Made by a program: the position numbers and the translations under genes. 64,000 nt of DNA from Flavonifractor sp. An306 (GTDB lineage: Bacteria; Bacillota; Clostridia; Oscillospirales; Oscillospiraceae). Where the stretch lies: NCBI RefSeq assembly GCF_002159455.1, contig NZ_NFIQ01000011.1, positions 1 through 64,000 on the forward strand, read 5' to 3'. Position 1 is the stretch's first letter. The number at the start of each line of letters is the position of its first letter. A model generated the notes under the pieces. It was not told the origin of the DNA. It ran no database searches and saw only the letters and a program-made list of their open reading frames with translations. Below are positions 8,935 through 18,740 of this stretch, one piece after another.

Positions 8935-10365
8935 ATGAATGTCAAGAGCGTCGAAAAGCAGGAAAAGAGCACCGTAGAGCTGGTCATTGAGATCGGCGCC
9001 GAGGAGTTTGAGGCCGCTGTTCAGAAGGTCTATCTGAAGCAGCGCGGCAAGATCATGGTCCCCGGCTTCCGCAAGGGCAAGGCCCCCCGGAAGATCATCG
9101 AGGGCATGTATGGCTCCGGTGTGTTCTATGAAGACGCCATCAATGAGCTTTATCCTCAGGCCTACGCCGATGCGGTGGAGCAGGAGAAGCTGGACGCCGT
9201 GGCCTGGCCCAAGGTGGAAGTGGTCAGCGTGGGCAAAGAGGGTCTGACCTTCAAGGCCGTGGTGACCGTCCGCCCCGAGGTGAAGCTGGGTGAGTACAAG
9301 GGCCTCACCGCGGAGAAGCCCGAGGTCACCGTTACCGACGAGGATATCGACAACGAGCTCAAGCCCTACATCAACCGGGCCACCCGTATGGTCACCGTGG
9401 AGCGCGAGGCGCAGAACGGTGACACCGTGGTGATCGACTTTGAGGGCTTCCTGAACGGCGAACCCTTCGAGGGCGGCAAGGGCGAGGGCCACAGCCTGGA
9501 GCTGGGCTCCAACTCCTTCGTTCCCGGCTTTGAGGAGCAGCTGGTGGGCACCAAGGCCGGCGATGAGAAGGACCTGGACATCACCTTCCCCGAGGACTAT
9601 CACGCCGACCTGGCCGGCAAGGCCGTGGTCTTCAAGGTGAAGGTCCATGAGGTGAAGGAGAAGCAGCTGCCCACGGTGGACGACGAGTTTGCCAAGGACG
9701 TGTCCGAGTTTGACACCCTGGCCGCTTTCAAGAAGGATCTGGCCGACAAGCTGACCGAGCGCCGGGAGCACCAGGCCCAGCACGACTTTGAGGCCGCTGT
9801 TCTGGAGCAGGTCATGAGCAACATGGAAGTGGAGATCCCCGACGCCATGGTGGAGTTTGAGGCCGACAATCTGGTCAACGACATGGCCCAGCGCATCCAG
9901 GCCCAGGGTATCCCCTTTGAGCAGTATATGGTGATGACCGGCATGACCATGGACATCATGCGGGAGCAGGCCAAGGCCGCCGCTCTGGAGCGGGTGCGCC
10001 GTGACCTGGCTCTGAACGCCGTGGTGGCCGCCGAGAACATCCAGGTGTCCGATGAGGAGCTGGAGGAGGAGTACAAGAAGCTGGCCGAGCAGTACCACAT
10101 GGAGCTGGACAAGGTGAAGCAGGCCGTGGCCGCCGACGACATCCGCAAGGAGCTCTCTCTGAAGAAGGCCGAGCAGGTGATCTACGACTCCGCCAAGGTG
10201 GGCAAGGCTCCCGCCAAGAAGAAGACCACCAAGAAGAAGGCGGAGGACGCCGAGGCCGGTGAAGCCGCCGAGGGCGAGGAGAAGCCCAAGAAGCGCCGCA
10301 CCACCAAGAAGAAGGACTCCGAAGAGGGCGAGGAAAAGCCCGCTGAGGAGAAAACCGAGGAATAA
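8935..10365 (+). CDS. tig: Trigger factor, with a charged C-terminal tail
   Basis: Trigger factor is the ribosome-bound chaperone and prolyl isomerase. The N-terminal ribosome-binding domain contains VPGFRKGKAPRKII (the GFRxGKxP signature). The FKBP-type domain covers about 150-245 with GDTVVIDFEGF, and the helical chaperone domain follows. At 476 residues it is longer than the usual 430. The last 45 or so residues are an added low-complexity tail of Lys/Thr and Glu blocks (KKKTTKKKAEDAE, then KPKKRRTTKKK). The start follows AGGAGGAAGTAATCAAC. It heads the tig-clpP-clpX-lon-ysxC series. Confidence 0.95.
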   Translation: MNVKSVEKQEKSTVELVIEIGAEEFEAAVQKVYLKQRGKIMVPGFRKGKAPRKIIEGMYGSGVFYEDAINELYPQAYADAVEQEKLDAVAWPKVEVVSVGKEGLTFKAVVTVRPEVKLGEYKGLTAEKPEVTVTDEDIDNELKPYINRATRMVTVEREAQNGDTVVIDFEGFLNGEPFEGGKGEGHSLELGSNSFVPGFEEQLVGTKAGDEKDLDITFPEDYHADLAGKAVVFKVKVHEVKEKQLPTVDDEFAKDVSEFDTLAAFKKDLADKLTERREHQAQHDFEAAVLEQVMSNMEVEIPDAMVEFEADNLVNDMAQRIQAQGIPFEQYMVMTGMTMDIMREQAKAAALERVRRDLALNAVVAAENIQVSDEELEEEYKKLAEQYHMELDKVKQAVAADDIRKELSLKKAEQVIYDSAKVGKAPAKKKTTKKKAEDAEAGEAAEGEEKPKKRRTTKKKDSEEGEEKPAEEKTEE

Positions 10366-10467
10366 GGCTGCCGCAGGCGGGCATACTCTTGTGTGTGACT
10401 GTCCGCCATCGGGAAGATGGCCGGGCGCTCTGGCGTCCTGACATCAAAATAAAGGAGAACCTGAACC

Positions 10468-11049
10468 ATGAGCTTAGTTCCTTATGTTGTGGAGCAGACC
10501 AACCGGGGAGAGCGTTCCTACGACATCTTCTCCCGGCTGCTCAACGATCGCATTGTATTTCTGGGCGAGGAGGTCAATGCCACCACGGCCAGCCTGGTCG
10601 TTGCCCAGCTGCTGTACCTGGAGGCCCAGGACCCCGACAAGGATATCCAGTTTTATATCAACAGCCCCGGCGGTTCTGTCACCGACGGCATGGCCATTTA
10701 CGACACCATGCAGTACATCAAGTGCGATGTATCTACCATTTGCATTGGTATGGCGGCCAGCATGGGGGCCTTCCTGCTCTCCTCCGGCGCCAAGGGCAAG
10801 CGTCTGGCGCTGCCCAATGCCGAGATCATGATCCATCAGCCCTCCGCTGGCACCCAGGGCCAGATTACCGATATGGCCATCCACCTGAAGCGGTTGGAGA
10901 TCATCAAGAAGCGGATGAACCATATCCTGGCTGACAATACCGGCAAGCCCCTGGAAGTGGTGACGGCCGACTGTGAACGGGACAACTTTATGTCCGCCGA
11001 GGAGGCCAAGGAGTACGGCCTGATTGACAAGGTGATCTATTCGCGGTAA
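10468..11049 (+). CDS. clpP: ATP-dependent Clp protease proteolytic subunit
   Basis: This 193-aa serine protease forms the tetradecameric ClpP chamber. The catalytic triad is Ser98 (GMAASMGAF), His123 (MIHQPSAG) and Asp172 (ERDNFMS). No propeptide longer than the usual few residues is present. The start follows AAAGGAGAACCTGAACC. It sits between tig and clpX, the standard order, and partners the ClpX encoded next. Confidence 0.97.
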   Translation: MSLVPYVVEQTNRGERSYDIFSRLLNDRIVFLGEEVNATTASLVVAQLLYLEAQDPDKDIQFYINSPGGSVTDGMAIYDTMQYIKCDVSTICIGMAASMGAFLLSSGAKGKRLALPNAEIMIHQPSAGTQGQITDMAIHLKRLEIIKKRMNHILADNTGKPLEVVTADCERDNFMSAEEAKEYGLIDKVIYSR

Positions 11050-11057
11050 AATCCAAC

Positions 11058-11089
11058 AGGGGGAGTGGGGAAGACGCCCCGCTCCCCCT
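11058..11089 (+). terminator. Hairpin between clpP and clpX
   Basis: AGGGGGAGTGGGG (11058-11070) pairs with CCCCGCTCCCCCT (11077-11089) over an AAGACG loop, one G-U pair. Only a broken T-tract (TGTTTGTG) follows, so it may be a partial terminator or an mRNA-stability stem that sets the clpP:clpX ratio. Confidence 0.5.
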
Positions 11090-11147
11090 AGCCTGTTTGT
11101 GTGGGGCTGCCACAGCAGCCTAAATTTCAATCATTGAGGTATATGAT

Positions 11148-12464
11148 ATGCCGAAAAATGACGAGCGCAAAAGCGTGAGATGCTCCTTCTGCGGCAAGCA
11201 TCAGGAGCAGGTGGCCCGTATCATCGCCGGGCCCGGCGCCTATATCTGTAACGAGTGCGTCCACCTGTGCATGAGCATTCTGGACGATAACTATGACCCG
11301 GAGGAGCCCATCAGCCCCGATATTCCGGACGTGATCCCCACCCCCAAAGAGATCCGGGATGTGCTGGACCAGTATATCATCGGCCAGGAGGACGCCAAGG
11401 TGGCCCTGTCCGTGGCGGTGTACAACCACTACAAGCGGATCTACTTTGGCGGCGGCGAGGATGTAGAGCTGCAGAAGAGCAACATTCTGCTCATGGGTCC
11501 CACCGGCTGCGGCAAGACCCTGTTTGCCCAGACTCTGGCCCGTATCCTGAAGGTGCCCTTTGCCATCGCCGACGCCACCACTTTAACCGAGGCGGGCTAT
11601 GTGGGCGACGACGTGGAGAACATCCTGCTGCGTCTGGTGCAGGCGGCCGACTATGACATTGAGCTGGCGGAGCGCGGAATCATCTATGTGGACGAGATCG
11701 ACAAGATCGCCCGCAAGAGTGAAAATACCTCCATCACCCGGGATGTGTCCGGCGAGGGTGTGCAGCAGGCGCTGCTGAAGATCCTGGAGGGAACTGTGGC
11801 CAACGTGCCACCCCAGGGCGGCCGGAAGCACCCCCATCAGGAGTTCATCCAGATCGACACCAAAAACATCCTGTTTATCTGCGGCGGCGCCTTTGACGGG
11901 ATGGAGAAGATCATCGAGCAGCGGCTGGATAAAAAGACCATTGGCTTTGGCGCGGACATCCAGACCAAAAAGGAGAAGGACAACACCGCCATTTTCAAGG
12001 AGATCCAGCCCCACGACCTGCTGAAATTCGGGATTATTCCCGAACTGGTGGGCCGTCTGCCGGTTATCACCACCCTGAACGCCCTGGACAAGGACCAGCT
12101 GGTGCGTATCCTTACCGAGCCCAAGAACGCTCTGGTAAAGCAGTACCAGAAGCTGCTGGAGTATGACATGGTGGACCTGGAGTTTGAGCCCCAGGCGCTG
12201 GAAGCGGCAGCGGACAAGGCCATTGAACGGGGCATTGGCGCCCGCGGCCTGCGCGCGGTGCTGGAGGAGGTCATGACCCAGGTAATGTACGATGTGCCCT
12301 CTGATCCCACCATTGCCAAAGTGACTATTACGGCGGAGAGTGTCAAAGACCACAAGGCCCCCGCCATTGAGTATAACCCGGAGCGTACCCAGCGGCCCCG
12401 CCTTGGCAGCGCCTCTCTGCGGGCGGAGAAGGGCGGTTCACCGCTCAAGGGGAATGTCTCCTAA
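11148..12464 (+). CDS. clpX: ATP-dependent Clp protease ATPase subunit ClpX
   Basis: This 438-aa AAA+ unfoldase feeds substrates to ClpP. The N-terminal zinc domain has C12, C15, C34 and C37. Walker A is GPTGCGKT (117-124), Walker B is IIYVDEID (178-185), and the ClpP-docking IGF loop is at 265-267. Length and order are normal. It follows clpP by about 100 bases and precedes lon. Confidence 0.97.
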   Translation: MPKNDERKSVRCSFCGKHQEQVARIIAGPGAYICNECVHLCMSILDDNYDPEEPISPDIPDVIPTPKEIRDVLDQYIIGQEDAKVALSVAVYNHYKRIYFGGGEDVELQKSNILLMGPTGCGKTLFAQTLARILKVPFAIADATTLTEAGYVGDDVENILLRLVQAADYDIELAERGIIYVDEIDKIARKSENTSITRDVSGEGVQQALLKILEGTVANVPPQGGRKHPHQEFIQIDTKNILFICGGAFDGMEKIIEQRLDKKTIGFGADIQTKKEKDNTAIFKEIQPHDLLKFGIIPELVGRLPVITTLNALDKDQLVRILTEPKNALVKQYQKLLEYDMVDLEFEPQALEAAADKAIERGIGARGLRAVLEEVMTQVMYDVPSDPTIAKVTITAESVKDHKAPAIEYNPERTQRPRLGSASLRAEKGGSPLKGNVS

Positions 12465-12492
12465 CAGACGGATCAAAACCTGAACGCGGAGC

Positions 12493-12561
12493 ACAGAAGT
12501 CAGGAATTTCGGAGCCACAGGTCTGCTGAGTAAGCCGCAGTCTCCGGTTTCTGACTTCTGT
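12493..12561 (+). promoter_or_regulatory. Long hairpin between clpX and lon
   Basis: ACAGAAGTCAG (12493-12503) pairs perfectly with CTGACTTCTGT (12551-12561), with an inner CGGAG/CTCCG stem. No T-tract follows, and the lon ribosome site (GGGAGG) begins about 10 bases later. It may be an attenuating or stabilising structure in the lon leader. Function is inferred only from position. Confidence 0.5.
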
Positions 12562-12583
12562 TTCTGTATAAGGGAGGTACCAA

Positions 12584-14989
12584 ATGGAAGAGAATATGCC
12601 TGTGATCATGCCGGCTCTGGCCCTGCGTGGTCTTACTGTTTTTCCCAATATGCTGCTCCACTTTGACGTGGGCAGAGAGAGCTCTATCAAGGCTCTGGAC
12701 GAGGCAATGACCAGCGGCCAGACCATCTTTCTGGTGGCCCAGCGGGAGCTGGCCGTCGAAAATCCCCAGGAGGGGGACCTGTACGCCGTGGGTACCATCA
12801 GCAATGTGCGCCAGATCCTGCGCCTGCCCGGGGACAATGTGCGGGTGATGGTGGAGGGCGTCAGCCGCGGCCGCCTGTGCCAGTTGGTGGAGACCAACCC
12901 TTATCTCAGCGCCGAGGTGGAGGAGATTCCGGGGGAAGCTCCTGTAAAGCGTTCTGCCCGTACAGAGGCGCTGATCCGGCAGACCTACGAGCTGTTTGAG
13001 ACCTATATCGAGCTGGCGCCCAAAATGACCCCCGATATCCTGCTCTCGGTGCTGTCCAGCGAGGACCCCGGCTATATTGCAGACTACATCGCCCAGAATC
13101 TGCCCATGCGGACCGGAGACAAGCAGGCGATCCTGGAGGAACTGCGCCCGGTGCGCCGCCTGGAGAAGCTCTGTCAGAATCTCCGCCGGGAGGTGGAGAT
13201 TCTGGAGCTGGAGCAGGAGATGCAGGGTAAGGTGCGGGACCAGCTGACCCGCAGCCAGCGGGACTATGTGCTGCGGGAGCAGCTGAAGGTGCTTCAGCAT
13301 GAGCTGGGTGAGGACCAGCAGGGGGGAGACCAGGAGCTCTATGACTACCGGCGGCAGATCGAAAAGGCCAAGCTGCCGGTTGAGGTGAAGGAGAAGCTGG
13401 AAAAGGAGCTGCGCCGCCTGGAAAAGCAGCCCTTTGGTTCTGCCGAGGCTACCGTGCTCCGCAATTACCTGGACACTGTGCTGGAGCTGCCCTGGGGCAA
13501 AAAGACCAAAGAGCGGGTAAATGTGGCCGCTGCTCGAAAGACCCTGGACGCCGACCACTTCGGCCTGGAGAAGGTCAAGACCCGGATTCTGGAATTTTTG
13601 GCCGTCAAGCAGCTGGCGCCTCAGCTGAAGGGACAGATTCTCTGTCTGGTGGGACCGCCGGGCGTGGGCAAGACCTCCATTGCCTCCAGCGTGGCCAAGG
13701 CCATCCACCGGAATATGGCCCGGATCTCGTTGGGCGGCGTCCACGATGAGGCAGAGATCCGCGGTCACCGCAAGACCTATGTGGGGGCTATGCCCGGCCG
13801 GATCATCGCGGCCATCCGGCAGGCGGGAAGCTGCAATCCGCTGCTGCTGCTGGATGAAATTGATAAGCTGGGCAATGACCAGCGGGGTGACCCGGCCTCC
13901 GCGCTGCTGGAGGTGTTGGACGGGGAGCAGAACGCCACCTTCCGGGACCACTTCCTGGAGGTGCCCTTCGATTTGTCCGACGTGCTGTTCATCACCACCG
14001 CCAACACTCTGGACACCATTCCCCGGCCGCTGCTGGACCGGATGGAAGTCATTGAGCTGACCAGCTATACCGACGAGGAAAAGCTGCAGATTGCCAAACG
14101 GCATCTGCTGCCCAAGGAGCTGAAACGGCACGGACTGAGCCGTGCCCAGCTCAAGGTCAGCGACGATGCCATCCGGAGCCTGATCCGGGGCTACACCCGT
14201 GAAGCGGGGGTACGTGTGCTGGAGCGTCAGCTGGGCGCTCTGTGCCGGAAGGCTGCAATGCGTGTGGTTTCAGACGGTGTAAAGTCAGTACATATTACAG
14301 CGGAAAATCTGGAAACCTACCTGGGAATTCCCCGCTATCACCCAGACCGGCTGCCTCGAACTGAGCAGGTGGGCGTGGTCAACGGCCTGGCCTGGACCAG
14401 TGTGGGGGGTGAGATCCTGGAAGTGGAGGTCGGTGTGGTGCCGGGCACCGGGAAGATTGAGCTCACCGGAAACCTGGGGGATGTGATGAAGGAGTCCGCC
14501 CATGCCGCCCTGACCTATATCCGCAGCCGGGCCCATCAGCTGGGGATTGACGAGGAATTTTATAAAACCAAGGATATCCATATCCATTTCCCGGAGGGGG
14601 CCGTTCCCAAGGACGGGCCTTCTGCCGGTATTGCCATTACCACCGCCATGGTGTCCGCCCTGACGGAAATTCCCGTCCGGCGCGATCTGGCTATGACAGG
14701 TGAAGTTACTTTACGAGGCCGGGTGCTCCCCATTGGTGGTTTGAAGGAAAAGACTATGGCCGCTTATCGCAATGGGATCCGCACCGTGCTCCTGCCTGTG
14801 GACAATGAAAAGGATCTGGAGGAGATTGACCAGACGGTGCGGGCCGGTCTGCGGTTTGTCACGGTGGAGCAGGTGGACGCGGTATTGGCCGAGGCCCTTG
14901 CCCTGGAACTGGCTCCGGGGAACAAGGAGCTTCAACATCCCATGGGCGAGGGTACGCATTGTGCTGAGCGGCCGGGACTGACCCAGTAA
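12584..14989 (+). CDS. lon: ATP-dependent protease Lon
   Basis: This 801-aa homo-oligomeric AAA+ protease degrades misfolded and regulatory proteins. The N-terminal substrate domain (about 5-205) starts [14 protein letters not shown]. Walker A is GPPGVGKT (357-364), with Walker [10 protein letters not shown] near 420-428. The protease domain holds the dyad Ser680 (PKDGPSAG) and Lys723 (GGLKEK). Full length for LonA. The start follows GGGAGGTACCAA. A leader hairpin precedes it. Confidence 0.97.
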   Translation: MEENMPVIMPALALRGLTVFPNMLLHFDVGRESSIKALDEAMTSGQTIFLVAQRELAVENPQEGDLYAVGTISNVRQILRLPGDNVRVMVEGVSRGRLCQLVETNPYLSAEVEEIPGEAPVKRSARTEALIRQTYELFETYIELAPKMTPDILLSVLSSEDPGYIADYIAQNLPMRTGDKQAILEELRPVRRLEKLCQNLRREVEILELEQEMQGKVRDQLTRSQRDYVLREQLKVLQHELGEDQQGGDQELYDYRRQIEKAKLPVEVKEKLEKELRRLEKQPFGSAEATVLRNYLDTVLELPWGKKTKERVNVAAARKTLDADHFGLEKVKTRILEFLAVKQLAPQLKGQILCLVGPPGVGKTSIASSVAKAIHRNMARISLGGVHDEAEIRGHRKTYVGAMPGRIIAAIRQAGSCNPLLLLDEIDKLGNDQRGDPASALLEVLDGEQNATFRDHFLEVPFDLSDVLFITTANTLDTIPRPLLDRMEVIELTSYTDEEKLQIAKRHLLPKELKRHGLSRAQLKVSDDAIRSLIRGYTREAGVRVLERQLGALCRKAAMRVVSDGVKSVHITAENLETYLGIPRYHPDRLPRTEQVGVVNGLAWTSVGGEILEVEVGVVPGTGKIELTGNLGDVMKESAHAALTYIRSRAHQLGIDEEFYKTKDIHIHFPEGAVPKDGPSAGIAITTAMVSALTEIPVRRDLAMTGEVTLRGRVLPIGGLKEKTMAAYRNGIRTVLLPVDNEKDLEEIDQTVRAGLRFVTVEQVDAVLAEALALELAPGNKELQHPMGEGTHCAERPGLTQ

Positions 14990-15040
14990 AGGATTGAAAT
15001 AAAAGAACTGTAAAGCTGATTTCGTATACAGGAGGTTGCC

Positions 15041-15640
15041 ATGCCGATCAATCTGCAAAAAGCGGAATTTGTGCGTTCCGCGGCCAAAGCGGGAGATTTC
15101 CCCCGGGACCGGCTGCCCCAGGTGGCCTTTGCGGGCCGCTCCAATGTGGGCAAGTCCTCCGTCATCAACCGGCTGCTCAACCGGAAAAACTTTGCCCGGG
15201 TGGGAGCTGCCCCCGGCAAGACCACCCACATCAACTATTTCCTGATCGACAGCGCCTTCTATCTGGTGGACCTGCCCGGCTACGGATACGCCAAAGTATC
15301 TATGGCGGAGCGGCAGCGGTGGGGGCGGCTGATGGAGGAATGGTTTGCCGACCCCGGCCTGATGACCTTGGGCCTGATGATCGTGGACGCCCGGCACAAG
15401 CCAACGGCGGACGACTGCACCATGGCCTCCTTTTTCAAAAACAGCGGCAGGCCCTTTGCCGTGGTGGCCAACAAGCTGGACAAGCTGCGCAAAAGCGATA
15501 TCCAGCCCAATCTGGCCCGCATTCGGGAGACACTGGAACTGGCAGATAGTGTGAAGTTAATTCCCTTTTCAGCTGAGAAGGGAGAAGGGAAGCAGGACCT
15601 GCTGAACCTGATTTTGAGCCATGTGGAGGATATGGCATGA
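15041..15640 (+). CDS. ysxC: Ribosome biogenesis GTP-binding protein YsxC/EngB
   Basis: This 199-aa essential GTPase acts in 50S assembly. It has G1 GRSNVGKS (32-39), the Thr of TTHINYF as G2, G3 DLPGYGYA, G4 NKLDK and G5 FSAEKG. It follows lon in the same order as in Bacillus. The ATG follows AGGAGGTTGCC; the stop overlaps the next start by 4 bases. Confidence 0.95.
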   Translation: MPINLQKAEFVRSAAKAGDFPRDRLPQVAFAGRSNVGKSSVINRLLNRKNFARVGAAPGKTTHINYFLIDSAFYLVDLPGYGYAKVSMAERQRWGRLMEEWFADPGLMTLGLMIVDARHKPTADDCTMASFFKNSGRPFAVVANKLDKLRKSDIQPNLARIRETLELADSVKLIPFSAEKGEGKQDLLNLILSHVEDMA

Positions 15641-16404
15641 AATACGTAAAGCTGCTGCGGAATGGCCAGCCGGTTTGGGGCGTCCTCCAGGATGGAATGG
15701 TGCGCACCCTGTCCAAGCCGCCCTTTGAGGCGCTGTGTTATGATGGGGAGAGCCTTCCTCTGGAGAAGTGCAGCCTGCTGGCACCCTGTGAGGCGTCCAA
15801 GCTGGTGTGCGTGGGAAAAAACTATTATGACCACATCGCGGAAATGCGCTCCATGCTGGATGCCTCCCACAATCCGGATCGCCCCACACTGTTTCTCAAG
15901 GCTCCAAACGCCCTGAACGGACATGAAGGCAACGTTCATGCCCCTGACTTTGTGGGCCGGCTGGACTATGAGGGAGAGCTGGCCGTGGTGATGAAGCGCT
16001 GTGCCAAGGACGTATCCGCGGATGACGCGCTGGACTATGTGCTGGGCTATACCTGCCTTAACGACATCACGGCCCGGGATATTCAGAAAGAGGATGGCCA
16101 GTGGGCGCGGGGGAAAAACATGGATGGATTTGCCCCGCTGGGGCCGCTGGTCACCGATGAGGTGGACCCGGACCATCTGTCCATTACGACCCGTCTGAAC
16201 GGAAGAGTGGTGCAGCAGAGCAGCACGGAGCTGCTTATCACCAATGTGCGGAAGATCATCGCCTTTATTACCGCATCCATGACCCTGGAGCCGGGCGATG
16301 TTATCGCCACCGGCACCCCGGCCGGTGTGGGCGCCATGCTGCCTGGGGATACGGTCGAGGTAGAGATTTCTGGAATCGGCGTTCTGCGCAGCCATATTGT
16401 GTGA
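15637..16404 (+). CDS. Fumarylacetoacetate hydrolase family protein
   Basis: This 255-aa protein covers the FAH catalytic domain. Family marks are LVCVGKNYYDHIAEM, LFLKAPNALNG, DYEGELAVVM (metal-binding Glu residues), TCLNDITARDIQ, KNMDGFAPLGP, and ATGTPAGVG near the end. Members act on 2-oxo acids such as oxaloacetate or on aromatic breakdown products; the substrate here is not determined. It overlaps ysxC by 4 bases and is closed by a terminator. Confidence 0.87.
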   Translation: MKYVKLLRNGQPVWGVLQDGMVRTLSKPPFEALCYDGESLPLEKCSLLAPCEASKLVCVGKNYYDHIAEMRSMLDASHNPDRPTLFLKAPNALNGHEGNVHAPDFVGRLDYEGELAVVMKRCAKDVSADDALDYVLGYTCLNDITARDIQKEDGQWARGKNMDGFAPLGPLVTDEVDPDHLSITTRLNGRVVQQSSTELLITNVRKIIAFITASMTLEPGDVIATGTPAGVGAMLPGDTVEVEISGIGVLRSHIV

Positions 16405-16415
16405 ATGAGCGGGCA

Positions 16416-16444
16416 GGGGGACCATCTCTGGATGGTTCCCCTTT
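16416..16444 (+). terminator. Terminator of the tig-to-FAH block
   Basis: GGGGGACCATC (16416-16426) pairs with GATGGTTCCCC (16431-16441) around a TCTG loop with one G-U pair. A short TTTG follows, so efficiency may be moderate. Confidence 0.6.
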
Positions 16445-16457
16445 GCCACGTTCTTAC

Positions 16458-16486
16458 TTGTGTTTTTTGTAGGGGTTTGTTATAAT
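16458..16486 (+). promoter_or_regulatory. Candidate promoter of the M50-scpA-scpB operon
   Basis: TATAAT (16481-16486) with TTGTGT (16458-16463) at 17 bp. It lies between a terminator and the M50 peptidase start, so it probably opens a new transcription unit. Confidence 0.55.
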
Positions 16487-16535
16487 AAAATGAAATGCAG
16501 CGACCTGACAGAGCGGGCCATGGAGGAATCAGATT

Positions 16536-17246
16536 TTGGGATCTTTTGCGGAGTTTACACAACATATGGACTGGTGGGGGCTGCTGACCCTGCTGGTCAG
16601 CGCGGTGGCCGCGCTGCTGTGCATCACCCTTCATGAGCTCTCTCACGGCTTTGTGGCCTGGCGGCTGGGGGACCCCACGGCAAAGCAGGCGGGGCGTCTT
16701 ACCCTGAATCCTATCAAGCATCTGGATCTGGCAGGGCTGGCTATGATGCTGATTGCAAAGGTGGGTTGGGCCAAGCCGGTGCCGGTAGATATGCGGTATT
16801 TTAAGCACCCCAAGCAGGGAATGGCCCTGACTGCCCTGGCGGGACCTGCGGCCAATTTTCTCACCGCTCTGGCCGCCACGGCTGTCTCCTCGCTTATCTG
16901 GCACTTTGGGCCGGTAAGTCATATCACTTTACTGATCCTGTGTTTTCTGTCCAATGTGGCCCTTTTGGGGGTAGGAATGGGGCTGTTTAACCTGATTCCC
17001 TTTTCCCCGCTGGATGGCTCTAAAATCCTCTTTGCCCTGCTGCCCGACCGGATCTATTACAAAATCCTGCGCTATGAGCGGTATGTGGGGATTGCCCTGA
17101 TTGTCCTGGTGCTGCTGGGTGTGTTCAGCCGTCCTCTGAGCTTTTTGATGATCCATGTGCTGAACGGGATGTGTGCCTTGGTGGGGCTGCCGGCGGATGT
17201 GCTTTGGTTTTGCCAGGATGTGTCCGCCATTTTGAATCAGTTTTGA
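16536..17246 (+). CDS. Site-2 protease family membrane metallopeptidase (M50)
   Basis: This 236-aa integral membrane protein has a zinc motif HELSH (33-37) inside the first membrane helix and the second motif NLIPFSPLDG (152-161) with the metal-binding Asp. About five to six hydrophobic segments are present. It belongs to the small S2P group without a PDZ domain. The start is TTG 16536, set by GGAGG at 16522-16526; a nearby ATG is out of frame. It is typically found just upstream of scpA in Clostridia, and it ends one base before scpA. The natural substrate is unknown. Confidence 0.88.
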   Translation: MGSFAEFTQHMDWWGLLTLLVSAVAALLCITLHELSHGFVAWRLGDPTAKQAGRLTLNPIKHLDLAGLAMMLIAKVGWAKPVPVDMRYFKHPKQGMALTALAGPAANFLTALAATAVSSLIWHFGPVSHITLLILCFLSNVALLGVGMGLFNLIPFSPLDGSKILFALLPDRIYYKILRYERYVGIALIVLVLLGVFSRPLSFLMIHVLNGMCALVGLPADVLWFCQDVSAILNQF

Positions 17247-17247
17247 G

Positions 17248-18075
17248 GTGAGTGCCATCGAAACGCCTATTTTCCACCTGGAAAAGGTGGTAAAGGTCCG
17301 GGACAGCGATATGGAGGATTTTAACGGCCCGCTGGACCTGATTCTTCATCTGCTGTCCAAAAACAAAATGGAGATCAAGGATATTCAGATATCCCTGATT
17401 CTGGACCAGTATCTGGCATGGATGGACCAGCGCAAGCGGCTGGACCTGGAGGTGGCCAGTGAGTTTGTCACCATGGCGGCCCAGCTGGTTTTTATCAAGA
17501 CGAGGATGCTGCTGTCCATCCACGATGAAGAGGCGTTGTCCGAGATGGAACAGCTCATTGCCTCTCTGGAGGAGCACCAGCGGCATGAGAGCTTTGCCCG
17601 CGTCAAGGCGGTGATACCGGAGCTGTCCGACCGCTTTGCCGTGGGCAGAGACTACCTGACCAAGACGCCGGAGGTGTTCCCGGTCAGCAGGGCGTACCAC
17701 TATGTACATCAGCCGGGCGATCTGCTGCGGGCCATGCAGCAGGTACTGGCCAGGGCGGACCACCGCCTGCCGCCTCCCATGGCTGCCTTTGAGGGGATTG
17801 TGGGTCGGGAACCCTACCCGGTGGCAGATAAGGCCGGCGAGATCCTGGAGCGGCTGGCCCGGTTTGGCGTGACCCGGTTCCGGACCCTGTTTCAGGGCAA
17901 TCGAAGCCGCTCGGAGATTGTGGCCACCTTCATTGCGGTGCTGGAGCTGTGCAAGGCCCGCCGTCTGCGCCTGGCCGGGACGGAGCGTGACTGCACGGTA
18001 ACCAGCACCGGCGAGGGAGAAGGAAACGATGTGGAATTCTCCACGGACGTATATGAACCGGCGGATGGGGGATAA
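17248..18075 (+). CDS. scpA: Segregation and condensation protein A
   Basis: This 275-aa kleisin bridges SMC heads and works with ScpB in chromosome segregation. The N-terminus contains DFNGPLDLILHLLSKNKMEIKD split around the conserved GPLDLLL core. The C-terminal winged helix contains FRTLFQGNRSRSEIVATFIAVLELCKARRL in its usual place. The start is GTG, following the M50 stop by one base. scpB follows 2 bases after the stop. Confidence 0.94.
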   Translation: MSAIETPIFHLEKVVKVRDSDMEDFNGPLDLILHLLSKNKMEIKDIQISLILDQYLAWMDQRKRLDLEVASEFVTMAAQLVFIKTRMLLSIHDEEALSEMEQLIASLEEHQRHESFARVKAVIPELSDRFAVGRDYLTKTPEVFPVSRAYHYVHQPGDLLRAMQQVLARADHRLPPPMAAFEGIVGREPYPVADKAGEILERLARFGVTRFRTLFQGNRSRSEIVATFIAVLELCKARRLRLAGTERDCTVTSTGEGEGNDVEFSTDVYEPADGG

Positions 18076-18077
18076 TC

Positions 18078-18740
18078 ATGGAATTGAAGGAAATTGAATC
18101 CGCCATTGAAGGGATCCTCTTTGCCGCCGGAGAGCCGGTGGGTGTGGAGCGGCTGTGTCTGGCGCTGGATATCGACCGCAGTACGGCCGACGCGGTGTGC
18201 CAGCGGCTGGCGGACTATTACAGCTATGAGCGCCGGGGTATCCGCCTGCTGCGGCTGGATGCCAGCTATCAGCTCTGTTCCGCTCCGGAATTTGCCTCCC
18301 ACATCCGCCGGGCTTTTGAGAGCCGCCGGCCGGCCAGGCTCAGCCAGCCCGCTCTGGAGGTGCTGGCGATTATCGCCTATTATCAGCCGGCTACCCGAGC
18401 CTATGTGGATCAGATCCGTGGAGTGGACAGCTCCTATACCGTAGGACTGCTGCTGGAGCGGGAACTGATAGAGGAGTGCGGCCGTCTGGCAGTGCCAGGT
18501 CGTCCTATCCAGTACCGCACCACCCAGACCTTTCTGCGGTCCTTCGGCCTGTCCAGTCTGGACGAGCTGCCTGAGCTGCCCAACGCACTGCCGGAGGACG
18601 GGCAGATGAGCATGGAAATGAAGTCGGCGATTGCCCGTTTGCAGGCTCAACAGGAGCCATCCGAGGTGGAGATTACCGAGACAGAAATTGAGGAGGCCGC
18701 CCGGGAGATGGCCCGGACGGAGGGAGGCACGATGCCATGA
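18078..18740 (+). CDS. scpB: Segregation and condensation protein B
   Basis: This 220-aa partner of ScpA has two winged-helix domains. The first begins IESAIEGILFAAGEPV. The second carries LSQPALEVLAIIAYYQPATRA and the IRGVDSSYTVGLLLERELIEE block, both family hallmarks. An acidic C-terminal tail of about 35 residues is added (SEVEITETEIEEAAREM). It overlaps the DUF2953 gene by 4 bases. Confidence 0.94.
   Translation: MELKEIESAIEGILFAAGEPVGVERLCLALDIDRSTADAVCQRLADYYSYERRGIRLLRLDASYQLCSAPEFASHIRRAFESRRPARLSQPALEVLAIIAYYQPATRAYVDQIRGVDSSYTVGLLLERELIEECGRLAVPGRPIQYRTTQTFLRSFGLSSLDELPELPNALPEDGQMSMEMKSAIARLQAQQEPSEVEITETEIEEAAREMARTEGGTMP

Noticed and set aside
8842-10098. A 418-codon minus-strand frame opposite tig
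   Set aside because: Mirrors the trigger factor gene; leucine/histidine-rich with no domain.
12500-14131. A 543-codon minus-strand frame opposite lon
   Set aside because: Antisense to a clear Lon protease; composition is that of a mirrored GC-rich gene.
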